Positions 1 through 7,353 of a stretch of DNA of 11,937 nt are shown in pieces; positions within the stretch are counted from its first letter, which is position 1; each line of letters begins with the position of its first letter. Both the position numbers and the translations under genes were made by a program. Below the pieces are notes generated by a model that was given only the letters and a program-made list of their open reading frames with translations, searched no databases and was not told the origin of the DNA. Source of the stretch: JACVSF01 sp036702855 (GTDB lineage Bacteria; Cyanobacteriota; Cyanobacteriia; Phormidesmidales; Phormidesmidaceae); NCBI GenBank assembly GCA_036702855.1, contig DATNQF010000173.1, forward strand, positions 1-11,937. The letters are read 5' to 3'.

Positions 1-1904
1 ATAAACAGCTTTTCTCCAGTGCCCGTTAGAGTGACCGACCAGGAAATCCAACGGTAGCTGTCGTCGCAGCAATGACAGCGGTTCTCGAACTGCACAGTAG
101 GGGCTCCAGTAGCCAAACGATACAGCGCCTCTTGGGTGGCCTTTCTATCCTCAGGATGCACAATGTCAACTAAAGGCTCTCCCACTAGGGCACCTTCTGG
201 GTAACTCAAAAGAGTCTCAAACCGAGCATTAACTCGCTGAACCAGCCCCTCGGAACTCGCTATGCAAAATAGGTCAAGGGACAACTCAAAAAAGTGGGCT
301 AACTCTTCTTCGGTTTGGTGCCGTTTCACAACTGCTGCCAGAATGTCGGCCACGCTCTGCATTAGGGTAATTTCTGCTTCGCTAAAGTCACGTTGCTCAT
401 GAACGTGGACACTCAAAATGCCGTAGGGGCCGTTTTTGCCTTGGATTAACGTACTCACCCCACTAACAATGTTCAGGTTATGCAGAAATGGTGTGTCGCT
501 AAAGCGGGTTTCCAGCCGCAAATCCCTTACAGCAATCGGCTGGTGATGAGCAAGCGTGTAGCCATATTGTGATCGCTGGTCGGCTCGCACGGTGGCCTGC
601 CGAATCCAGTTCTGGGGCCAGCCCACACCTGCCCGAAGCAGCAGCGCTGCCCGGTTGGGCAGCAGCTCTAGAACGCCGCAAAACTTCAGGTCGAGAGTCT
701 GGGCCACACGCTGAGTGACCTCATCTAGCAAAGGATTTAAATCGGTGGCTTGTAGCGCTTTCTGAGCGAGCGAAGCAAGCAGCTCTGTTGCTTGGCTATG
801 CCACAGTAAATGAGCCTCTTGCTGCCGATGAGCCTGTAGTTCCTGATGAGATTGTCGGTAACGTGCGGCTTGCTGAAGTGCGATCGCAATGTGATCAGCC
901 ACCCGTTGCACCAAACTCACCTCAAAAGGATTCCAAGCGCGTGGCCCAGCACATTCCTGAAGAATCAGCAGGCCCCAGAGGTGATCGTTCCAGAGAATAG
1001 GAACCACGACGAGTGCCTGAACTTGAAGCCTTCTTAGCAAATCCAGATGACAAGGGGAAAAACCACTCGCCAACACATCATTCGTTACTTGAATGTGCCC
1101 CTGGCGATAAGCTTCCAACCGATGTTCCGCAAAGTGAGGATCGGTTATCTCTTGGCCAAGCAGTCCATCCCATCCCGGCGAAACGGCCTCAGCCACGACT
1201 TGTCCGCTCCAATCAGCCTGAAACTGGTAGATCAGTACCCGATCAGCTTTAGAGAACTGGTGCAGTTCGATCACCACCTCTTGCAGAGGAACCTCCAGTT
1301 GGAAGGAGCCATGAAGATGAGTTGTAATCGTTTCCAAAAGGGTTCCAGCAGCAATGCGCTGCTTCAATTCAGCCGTGGGGGACGCCAGATGCTCCTGGGT
1401 AGAGTGAAGCAGGGCTGATTCTGGCTGGGCAGCCCCAACTGTTGGCGATTGAGCGGCTGATTGGGAGGATTGAACGGTCTGAATGAATGCCTGAAGCAGC
1501 CGATCTTGAGTCAGCAGCCCCACCAAGTGCTGCGCTTGATCTACAACAGGCAGCACACTCACCCGCTGCTGACGAAACCACTGTCCTAGTAAAGCTAGGC
1601 TCTCTGCTGTTTCAACTTGAAGTAGGCCAGAATCCTGGTGCAAGGTGCGATCGCACCCAATTTGATTGCGCAAAAGGTCGCTTACCCGCAACGTGCTCCA
1701 CTCATGTTGAGCAGCGACCAAAGCAACGATATTTGCCTGAGTAATGACTCCAATGACAGCCCCGGCCTCAACACAAACACAGCTTGCCTCTGCCCAATCA
1801 ACCGCAGTTTTAAGTCGATCCGCCATCAAGGTGGCCGCTTCTTTTAGAGAGGTTTCAGGGCCGACTGTAATGACCTCACGGATTAGCAAATCCAAATCTT
1901 CCAT
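1..1904 (-). CDS. CBS-GAF(CBCR-like)-GAF-PAS sensor protein, C-terminus outside window
   Basis: One frame stays open from an ATG at 1904-1902 to the left edge: 634 codons, no stop, C-terminus missing. An in-frame TAA at 1931-1929 precludes an upstream ATG; no good Shine-Dalgarno is visible. Domains by residue: two CBS motifs (about 1-135), a Gln/Ser-rich linker (136-186), GAF1 (about 187-345), GAF2 (about 377-529), and a PAS fold from about 535 to the edge. GAF1 reads like a cyanobacteriochrome: the ADRVLIYQF strand, DPHF at 255-258, and Cys285-His286 in the FSPCHLDLL helix, followed by VVVPI. The Cys-His pair is the usual bilin attachment site of this family; GAF2 has no such Cys. CBS pairs often bind adenosine nucleotides. 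The output domain (histidine kinase, GGDEF or other) lies outside the window. Sensor role is well supported; bilin binding is inferred. Confidence 0.88.
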   Translation of the reverse strand, partial: MEDLDLLIREVITVGPETSLKEAATLMADRLKTAVDWAEASCVCVEAGAVIGVITQANIVALVAAQHEWSTLRVSDLLRNQIGCDRTLHQDSGLLQVETAESLALLGQWFRQQRVSVLPVVDQAQHLVGLLTQDRLLQAFIQTVQSSQSAAQSPTVGAAQPESALLHSTQEHLASPTAELKQRIAAGTLLETITTHLHGSFQLEVPLQEVVIELHQFSKADRVLIYQFQADWSGQVVAEAVSPGWDGLLGQEITDPHFAEHRLEAYRQGHIQVTNDVLASGFSPCHLDLLRRLQVQALVVVPILWNDHLWGLLILQECAGPRAWNPFEVSLVQRVADHIAIALQQAARYRQSHQELQAHRQQEAHLLWHSQATELLASLAQKALQATDLNPLLDEVTQRVAQTLDLKFCGVLELLPNRAALLLRAGVGWPQNWIRQATVRADQRSQYGYTLAHHQPIAVRDLRLETRFSDTPFLHNLNIVSGVSTLIQGKNGPYGILSVHVHEQRDFSEAEITLMQSVADILAAVVKRHQTEEELAHFFELSLDLFCIASSEGLVQRVNARFETLLSYPEGALVGEPLVDIVHPEDRKATQEALYRLATGAPTVQFENRCHCCDDSYRWISWSVTLTGTGEKLF

Positions 1905-1965
1905 ACAGTTGTGCCAGAGTAAGACGGGTTAAAAACAGGGAGAACAGTGGATACCATTGCCGACG

Positions 1966-2196
1966 CTAGTAGACTGACAAACTTAGAAGAAGGCATTAAG
2001 TCTGTGTTATTGCGAGCTTGCACATAGCCCAAGGGCATTCAAGAAAAGCGTAGCCATGCCCTTGGCTACAGCAATCCCCGCCCAAGCCCTGCCGCACCGA
2101 TATGGCTATAGCCCTACGGGCATAGCTGCGCCAGCGCTCTGCGAGAAGCAAGCTACGCAATGAGAATGCACATCTTTAGTTTTGTCAGTCCACTAG
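1966..2196. mobile_element. MITE-like element with terminal inverted repeats
   Basis: The outer 16 bases at 1966-1981 (CTAGTAGACTGACAAA) match the reverse complement of 2181-2196 at 15 of 16 positions. Further in, 2009-2021 pairs with 2148-2161 (ATTGCG-AGCTTGC against ATTGCGTAGCTTGC, one gap). Internal hairpins are CCAAGGGCAT at 2029-2038 with ATGCCCTTGG at 2056-2065, GTAGCC/GGCTAC at 2050-2069, and a bulged stem around 2112-2135. The element is 231 bp and encodes no protein. The CTAG at each end could be a 4-bp target duplication or part of the repeat; because it is palindromic the two cannot be told apart. The form fits a non-autonomous IS derivative; the parent family is not identified. 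Confidence 0.68.
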
Positions 2197-2318
2197 ACAT
2201 AGCGCCAGCTAGATAATTAAGAAACCCTGAGGCAATCAATCATGGCTTAATTGCCTGGCGTGAATAGGCTGTTTGATACAGAATTTCTGCTTAATGACAA
2301 TTCTGTAACGTGAACCTG

Positions 2319-2346
2319 TTTTTAAAACCAATTTTTTAAAACCAAT
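2319..2346. repeat. Perfect 14-bp tandem duplication
   Basis: TTTTTAAAACCAAT occurs twice head to tail (2319-2332 and 2333-2346) with no mismatch. It lies about 130 bp upstream of the cyclase start in a T/A-rich tract. It may be a slippage duplication or a doubled binding site; nothing in the sequence decides this. Confidence 0.8.
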
Positions 2347-2464
2347 ATTTAGGAACTGAGATAGTAGTTAGCTCAGCGGATTGTTTTATTAAGATCAACG
2401 TTCCCTTTTTTCTTCTGCCTTAAACGAAGGCTAGGGGCACGCTAGGGTGAAAGAACCGCTATCT

Positions 2465-2470
2465 AGGGAG
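2465..2470 (+). promoter_or_regulatory. Shine-Dalgarno bearing on the cyclase start
   Basis: AGGGAG lies 4 bases before a TTG (2475) and 13 bases before an ATG (2484). Neither spacing is ideal, so the start is uncertain by three codons. A third candidate, the ATG at 2499, begins directly at the conserved PHG motif but has no ribosome-binding site. Confidence 0.5.
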
Positions 2471-2483
2471 ATTTTTGGCACCG

Positions 2484-3377
2484 ATGCTAATTGCCCTTAT
2501 GCCGCATGGTTCTTGCTTTCTATGGGATCCCTGGTTAACCTTCGTCCATGCTGTAGCTGATGGCGGTATCGCGCTCAGCTATTTCTCTATTCCCATCCTG
2601 CTGTTTATCTATCGTGACCGCGTTACAGCAGAAAGTCGTCCTCTGCTGATGTTGTTTGCAGCCTTTATTTTGAGCTGTGGCGTGGGTCATGTCTTGTCCA
2701 CCTGGAACATTTGGCATTCCCGCTATTGGATGGAAGGAATTTGGAAGTGGGTTACCTTGACAATCAGCGGGTATACAGCCTGGCAACTGCGCAGCACGCT
2801 GCCCCACATGCTAACCACACACAAAGACTTAGAGATTACGCGGGAACTGCTAGAGCAGGATCCGCTGACAGGAGTTGCCAATCGGCGGGGTCTGGAAACA
2901 GCCTTTGATCGAATTGCCAGCTATTACAATGACGACTCCCTAGCCCACGTCTTGGTGCTGCTAGATCTCGATGGGTTTAAGCAGGTCAACGACACCTACG
3001 GCCACCACATAGGCGACGCCCTATTGAAAGCAGTCGCTAAGACTTTAAGCGATCGCACTCGCTCCCTCGACACCGTGGCTCGTTTGGGAGGGGATGAGTT
3101 TGCCCTGCTGCTGACGGGCTGTTCCCTAGCGGGCGCAAAATCAATTGCAGAGGAAATTCGGCAGATAATCGCGCAGCTGACCATTCGCGAGGTGTCGGCC
3201 AGACCGCAGGTCACGGTCAGCATTGGTCTTGCTGAGTTCTATGTACATACTTCTCTAGAAACGTGTTACATTCAGGCCGACCAAGCCCTGTACCAAGCGA
3301 AGAATAGCGGCAAAAACCAGCTTTCTCTGACAGCGGTAGCTTGCCCATTGCCTCTAGTTTCTGGTAAATCCGCCTAA
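2484..3377 (+). CDS. Membrane diguanylate cyclase with ETR1-like ethylene-binding-type sensor domain
   Basis: From the ATG at 2484 the protein has 297 residues; a TTG at 2475 would add three. Residues 1 to about 105 form three hydrophobic helices starting with a PHGSCFLW motif. They carry the residues that define the copper/ethylene site of plant ETR1 (Asp25, Tyr32, Cys65, His69): here Asp26 and Tyr33 in ADGGIALSYFSIP, and Cys65 and His69 in SCGVGH. Residues about 122-285 are a GGDEF domain that condenses two GTP to cyclic di-GMP: DPLTGVANRR, DLDGFKQVND, and an intact GGDEF at 202-206. RSLD at 193-196 ends five residues before GGDEF, as in the inhibitory I-site, so product feedback is likely. 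No PAS, GAF or kinase domain intervenes. Cyclase activity is well supported; ethylene or copper binding is inferred from residues. The last 24 bp overlap the convergent neighbour. Confidence 0.9.
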   Translation: MLIALMPHGSCFLWDPWLTFVHAVADGGIALSYFSIPILLFIYRDRVTAESRPLLMLFAAFILSCGVGHVLSTWNIWHSRYWMEGIWKWVTLTISGYTAWQLRSTLPHMLTTHKDLEITRELLEQDPLTGVANRRGLETAFDRIASYYNDDSLAHVLVLLDLDGFKQVNDTYGHHIGDALLKAVAKTLSDRTRSLDTVARLGGDEFALLLTGCSLAGAKSIAEEIRQIIAQLTIREVSARPQVTVSIGLAEFYVHTSLETCYIQADQALYQAKNSGKNQLSLTAVACPLPLVSGKSA

Positions 3378-5336
3378 GTCAGGTCGGTAGCGAGCGATAA
3401 ATCTCCCCTGGGCATCGTGGATCTCAATTTGGCGTTGCACCTGGTTTCCTATCCGAATAATTTGCTCAATTAAGGCTTTGGCATTGCTACGATAGGCTAC
3501 CCCCGTAGTAGATTGCTCCGAGGGCAACGTAATTGCCTGCTCTAGGGCTAGGGCATACTGGCCTGCCAGCCTCACTTGAACTTGGTCAGCGGTGATGCTG
3601 ACCTGACAGGGGGTAGCTGAGGATCGACAGACTTCTCCTAACTGGGTTCGTAGGGTCTGCAGTGCCACCGCTGCCTGTAATCGGTTTTGGGCATTGGTTA
3701 AGCTTGCCTGGTAGGCAGGCAGCAGGACTTGGGCTTGCTCCGACAGGGTAGAGCCAAACGGCACCTCACGAAGAGTAGCCACAGCCGTTTTCCACTGGAC
3801 AAGCGCCAGCGTCCACTGATTCTGAGCAGCATAGGCCTCTGCTTGGCGGGCAGCAGTTTGGGCTTGTTGGTAGAGGCTGCTAGCAGTGTCTTCCTGATCA
3901 GCCTGAACCTGGAGCTTGCCAAGTTGCCGCTGGTAGTCCAGCAGGTATTTTTGGGCTTCAGGATAGGCTTGGGTACCCTTGGGCACCAGCATTAGGTTCG
4001 AAATAGCGGTTCGCCACTCGCGGGCCACCAACTGCCAGCCGAGTGTTGAGTCAGCGGTTTCCATTCGGTGTTGGGCCAGTTTGGCTGCTTGCAGGGCTGC
4101 GTTGAGACTAGCTTCAGCATTCTCTTCGGCGGTGATCCGGTGTGCGATCGCATCGGCATTAACCCGATACTCTGTCAGCTTAGTTTGGGCATGGCTGTAA
4201 AGCGAACTGTTGTTGGGCACTCGCTCTAGTAAGCCGATTGCCTGCTGCCATAGATGATTCACCTCAACCCAGCGCTCAACCGGATGGGGCGGATTTTGGC
4301 TTTTCTGGGCAGCGTCAGCAGCCTTACGTTGGGCCTCTAATAGATGAGTTAGGGCTGACACATCGCTCTGATAGCGCTGTAGGTCGCTCCGAGCTTGGGC
4401 ATAATGCCGCGACCAGTGCGGAATAGGCTTAACCAGAAGAACGGCTGCTCGCAGGCCTGAGCGTGCTTCCTGGAGGTCGTTCACAGTCGGATTCCCAACA
4501 ATTTGGTCTAGGGCTGCGATCTCAAAGCTAGAAGCTCTGTCAATGCGATCGCACTTTCCCACTACGCAAGGCCGGGTAATAGTGTAAACAAACAAGCCGC
4601 CACTGACCAACACCAGTCCAGCTAAACCATAGCCCCAATAGACCGTTAACTGCTGAAGCTTTTCCCAGCTCCACTGTCCCCAGCGCTGCCCCCAAGACTC
4701 AGTAGGCGGATTTACAGCGGCTTCAGATAGGGTTTCAGGTGCGGTCTCCAGTAAAGCAATGGCAGCAGCGTCAAAAGGTGCGATCGCACCGTCGGAAACA
4801 GGACTTTCCTCGGCAAGCTCGCCAGCCTTATTGCCTGTGGCATGAGACTGCTCTAAGCCATCAGAATCCCCATCTGAAGCTCCATCTGAGACCACTGAAG
4901 GCTCAGGCGAGGGGAGAAACGCTTGCTCTGCTTCAACGGGTTCATCTTCTGGAAACGCCTCTGGTAAGGACGCATTAAAGATGACATCAACCGCGTCTTC
5001 TATCCGCCAAGTAAAGGTATGAGTGGCGTAGGGAGCGGTCTCTCTTTCGAGTTGCAGACTCAGTCGCACAGGTATCTCTTGAAGCGTTACCCAGTCTCCC
5101 TCCGGCAGCCCAACCTCTGGCATGATTTCGTAAAAAACCGTCTTCAACGCCCGCAACAAACCTGCTGGATCATCCATTTGAGGCGCGGAGTGCTTTGCAA
5201 AAACCAAAAGCCGTCCTTGCTGGGCTTGGCACTCCAGAGTTGTCAATCGAGGACAGAGCTTGGTTTCTTGCAGATAATGCTTAAAGGCTTGAGCAAGCGG
5301 TTCAAAGCTCGAAGTAAGAGACACAGAAACTGGCAT
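3354..5336 (-). CDS. Hypothetical single-pass membrane protein with four helical repeats
   Basis: 660 residues from an ATG at 5336, with no clear Shine-Dalgarno; I do not recognise a named family. Residues 1-122 are a compact mixed alpha/beta domain. Residues 123-215 are an acidic, Ala/Ser/Asp/Glu-rich, probably disordered linker. A single transmembrane helix spans about 232-254, followed by Cys257 and Cys261. The region 280-550 is helical and carries four copies of a degenerate unit (W/L..A...L..VP..S..Y..AQ..L..Y) at about 289-323, 356-390, 436-468 and 508-542. The tail (570-660) is a small domain with Cys570 and Cys577 and ends in LGGFTRN. With no signal peptide, the N-terminal domain is probably cytoplasmic and the repeats periplasmic. 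The repeats recall TPR-like or coiled-coil scaffolds, suggesting protein binding. It is divergent from the response regulator gene. Confidence 0.82.
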   Translation of the reverse strand: MPVSVSLTSSFEPLAQAFKHYLQETKLCPRLTTLECQAQQGRLLVFAKHSAPQMDDPAGLLRALKTVFYEIMPEVGLPEGDWVTLQEIPVRLSLQLERETAPYATHTFTWRIEDAVDVIFNASLPEAFPEDEPVEAEQAFLPSPEPSVVSDGASDGDSDGLEQSHATGNKAGELAEESPVSDGAIAPFDAAAIALLETAPETLSEAAVNPPTESWGQRWGQWSWEKLQQLTVYWGYGLAGLVLVSGGLFVYTITRPCVVGKCDRIDRASSFEIAALDQIVGNPTVNDLQEARSGLRAAVLLVKPIPHWSRHYAQARSDLQRYQSDVSALTHLLEAQRKAADAAQKSQNPPHPVERWVEVNHLWQQAIGLLERVPNNSSLYSHAQTKLTEYRVNADAIAHRITAEENAEASLNAALQAAKLAQHRMETADSTLGWQLVAREWRTAISNLMLVPKGTQAYPEAQKYLLDYQRQLGKLQVQADQEDTASSLYQQAQTAARQAEAYAAQNQWTLALVQWKTAVATLREVPFGSTLSEQAQVLLPAYQASLTNAQNRLQAAVALQTLRTQLGEVCRSSATPCQVSITADQVQVRLAGQYALALEQAITLPSEQSTTGVAYRSNAKALIEQIIRIGNQVQRQIEIHDAQGRFIARYRPDLGGFTRN

Positions 5337-5403
5337 GACGATTGCGGTGAATAACTCAGGAATAGACCGTTAGCCTGGAAATAACATTCTGGGAGGCGCT
5401 ATA

Positions 5404-5432
5404 TCACTGAGTATGCTAATGCAAGTCAGTGA
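5404..5432. promoter_or_regulatory. Inverted repeat, candidate operator
   Basis: TCACTGA at 5404-5410 and TCAGTGA at 5426-5432 form a perfect 7-bp inverted repeat around a 15-base spacer, in the 227-bp region between the divergent membrane-protein and response-regulator genes. Centre-to-centre spacing of 22 bp is about two helical turns, which suits a dimeric regulator. A TATGCT hexamer inside the spacer could be a -10 box. The binding protein is unknown. Confidence 0.35.
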
Positions 5433-5518
5433 ATTAGAACCGCAATTCCAAAGAAAGGATTGTTCAGCAAGGTCAGACTGGTGTCGTCAAACTGTTAAGG
5501 GTAGGTGTTGAAATTAAG

Positions 5519-5546
5519 TTGCTGAAATCAGATTGCTGAAATCAGG
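5519..5546. repeat. 14-bp tandem duplication upstream of the response regulator
   Basis: TTGCTGAAATCAGA (5519-5532) is followed directly by TTGCTGAAATCAGG (5533-5546), with one mismatch in the last base. A weaker third unit (GTTGAAATTAAG) precedes them. The block ends 17 bp before the ATG at 5564. OmpR/PhoB proteins bind direct repeats, but an 11-bp period is usual for that family, so autoregulation here is only a guess. Confidence 0.7.
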
Positions 5547-5563
5547 GATGGAAAGTTTGAACA

Positions 5564-6286
5564 ATGATGATTCTAATCGTGGAAGATGAGGCCGAAATCG
5601 CCCAACTCATCAAGCTTTACCTAGTCAAGGAAGGATTTACTTGTGAAACCTGTCGAGATGGGGAAACGGCTCTGCGCTATCAGCAATCCCTTCAGCCTGA
5701 TCTCATAGTCCTCGATTTGATGATTCCCAAGCTAGATGGATTAGAGGTTTGTGCGCGCATTCGCCAACGCCCCGGTGCGAAGGATCCTTACATTTTGATG
5801 CTGACGGCTAAGGGAGAAGAACTTGACCGCATTATTGGCCTCTCTACCGGAGCCGACGACTATTTGGTAAAACCCTTCAGTCCACGAGAACTGGTCGCCC
5901 GAGTCCGCGCGCTCCTACGCCGCAGCCTGCGGCAAGGGGGGCAAACCAGCCAAACCTATCAGACCGCTCACTTCAACTTGGACTTAGAGCAGCGCACCGC
6001 CTATCGGCACAAAACTCAGGAGACGACTGAGCTGCTAGATCTCACGCCCCTAGAGTTTGATCTGTTGGCTACCTTTATGAGCTACCCTGGCCGCGTTTGG
6101 AGCCGTGACCAGTTGATTGAAAAGCTGTGGGGCAATGACTTCTATGGCGACGAGCGGGTCGTTGACACGCATATTGCCCGTTTGCGCAAAAAAGTAGAAC
6201 CGGATGATTCGCCTCAACCCATCTTCATTAAAACGGTGACAGGAATTGGATACAAATTTGAGGATGAGCCACTGGGCGTAGGGTAA
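5564..6286 (+). CDS. OmpR/PhoB-family response regulator (orphan)
   Basis: 240 residues, the normal length. The receiver domain (1-118) has the acidic pair Glu7-Asp8, phospho-acceptor Asp51 in LIVLDLMIP, Thr81 in LMLTAKG, and Lys103-Pro104 in DYLVKPF. A winged-helix DNA-binding domain occupies about 136-233, with LTPLEFDLL, the recognition-helix region ERVVDTHIARLRKK, and GIGYKF at the end. It would be a phosphorylation-controlled transcription factor in the cytoplasm. No histidine kinase gene is adjacent, so the partner is encoded elsewhere or is the unseen C-terminus of the sensor at the left edge. Two Met codons stand in tandem at 5564 and 5567; the ribosome-binding site is weak (GGAAAG at 5550-5555). 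Family assignment is secure; the orthologue is not named. Confidence 0.95.
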   Translation: MMILIVEDEAEIAQLIKLYLVKEGFTCETCRDGETALRYQQSLQPDLIVLDLMIPKLDGLEVCARIRQRPGAKDPYILMLTAKGEELDRIIGLSTGADDYLVKPFSPRELVARVRALLRRSLRQGGQTSQTYQTAHFNLDLEQRTAYRHKTQETTELLDLTPLEFDLLATFMSYPGRVWSRDQLIEKLWGNDFYGDERVVDTHIARLRKKVEPDDSPQPIFIKTVTGIGYKFEDEPLGVG

Positions 6287-6468
6287 ACAAGACACTTAGC
6301 CAGTCTTCTGGAGCATTGTCAAATAACAGATTCTAAAGAGCAGGGCTATTTTTCTATTTGAGGGTGATTCTATTTGCCTAGGAAACAATTGTGAAACCGT
6401 TTCCCCTTAAACTCTTCAAAGGTTGATTGATTAGGACTGTTGATTAGCACTAAGGATCTACGAAGACG

Positions 6469-7278
6469 ATGGCTGAGTCGGGGTTGGGCCAAGTGCGGGT
6501 TGTGCTAGTAGAGCCAGCGGGGCCGCTCAACGTAGGTTCTGTAGCACGGGTCATGAAAAATATGGGTCTTCATCAGCTTTGGCTGGTACACCCCCACTGT
6601 GACCCCCAATCGGACTTGGCACAGCAAATGGCAGTGCATGGCTCGGATGTGTTGGCTGCAGCGACCGTGGTCGAGACCCTGCCTCAGGCCCTTGTGGGAT
6701 GTCAACGAGCGGTAGCAACCGTTGGACGCGATCGCACGGCTGGAGAAGACCTGGAGCTCCCTGAAGTAGTGCTGCCTTGGCTTTTGCCAGGAGAAGGAAA
6801 CGCTCACGCTCAGTCGGCTTTGATCTTTGGTCCTGAAGACCGCGGACTCAGTAACGCTGAATTGGCCTATGCCCAGCGCTGTTTGCGGATTCCTGCCAGC
6901 GACGTGTACCCATCCCTAAATCTGGCTCAAGCAGTGGCGGTGTGTTGTTACGTACTGCGGCGGCAGGCCTTGGGAGTAGACACCGAACTAGCCCATTGCT
7001 CCCTGCCAAATGCTCTGATGACAGCTAAGAGCCTTCCATCTGTTGATTTAGATCAAGCTGATGAAGACCAAGCCGATTTGGGCCAAATAGAAGGCTTCTA
7101 TCAGCAGCTAGAAGCCCTACTGTTGGAGGTTGGTTATCTGTATCCCCACACAGCACTGAGCCGAATGGAAAAATTTAGGCGTTTGCTGCATCGGGCTGCA
7201 CCAAGCAAGCAAGAATTGGCTATGCTAAGGGGCATCTTGAGCCAGGTGAGCTGGGCTTTAGCCACAAAACACCGTTAA
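6469..7278 (+). CDS. trmJ: tRNA (cytidine/uridine-32-2'-O)-methyltransferase, TrmJ type
   Basis: 269-residue SPOUT (TrmH-family) methyltransferase that uses S-adenosylmethionine to methylate ribose 2'-OH groups, by homology at tRNA position 32. Motif 1 is NVGSVARVMKNMG, with Asn21 and the catalytic Arg27. VGRDRT (85-90) matches the GxRxRT-type segment. Motif 2, IFGPEDRGLSNAEL, lies at 119-132, and motif 3, with the knot sequence SLNLAQAV, at 149-156. The C-terminal helical extension (about 205-262), ending in LRGILSQV, is typical of TrmJ rather than of short TrmL proteins. The ATG at 6469 puts the fold-start strand VRVVLVEP at residue 9, as expected. No strong Shine-Dalgarno is seen. It stands 182 bp after the response regulator gene and probably has its own promoter. 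Exact substrate is inferred from the family. Confidence 0.85.
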   Translation: MAESGLGQVRVVLVEPAGPLNVGSVARVMKNMGLHQLWLVHPHCDPQSDLAQQMAVHGSDVLAAATVVETLPQALVGCQRAVATVGRDRTAGEDLELPEVVLPWLLPGEGNAHAQSALIFGPEDRGLSNAELAYAQRCLRIPASDVYPSLNLAQAVAVCCYVLRRQALGVDTELAHCSLPNALMTAKSLPSVDLDQADEDQADLGQIEGFYQQLEALLLEVGYLYPHTALSRMEKFRRLLHRAAPSKQELAMLRGILSQVSWALATKHR

Positions 7279-7353
7279 CAGTAAGATTTATCGCTACAAT
7301 CAACCAGGTTTTCACCCTGATTGCGGCTCTTTTTTGGCGGAACCTACAGAGTT

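Larger units (their letters stand above)
2197..2474. other. Intergenic region upstream of the diguanylate cyclase gene
   Basis: No ORF, tRNA or recognised small RNA is visible here. It is AT-rich in its middle part and holds the 14-bp tandem repeat at 2319-2346. A 6-bp inverted repeat, GGCAAT/ATTGCC, lies near 2232-2257. The promoter of the cyclase gene must lie here or within the MITE, but I cannot place -35 and -10 boxes with confidence. Confidence 0.45.

Noticed and set aside
788..1932. Several plus-strand ORFs of 62-123 codons
   Set aside because: They lie antisense to the continuous minus-strand CBS-GAF-GAF-PAS frame, which has clear domain motifs along its whole length; the plus-strand translations show none.
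1905..2474. Search for a tRNA, Yfr-type small RNA or CRISPR array in the largest gene-free stretch
   Set aside because: No cloverleaf, no regular repeat-spacer pattern and no recognisable small-RNA core was seen; the hairpins present are explained by the MITE-like element.
7279..7353. Possible terminator ending in a T-run at 7328-7335
   Set aside because: The TTTTTT run is present but I could not find a convincing GC-rich stem directly before it.
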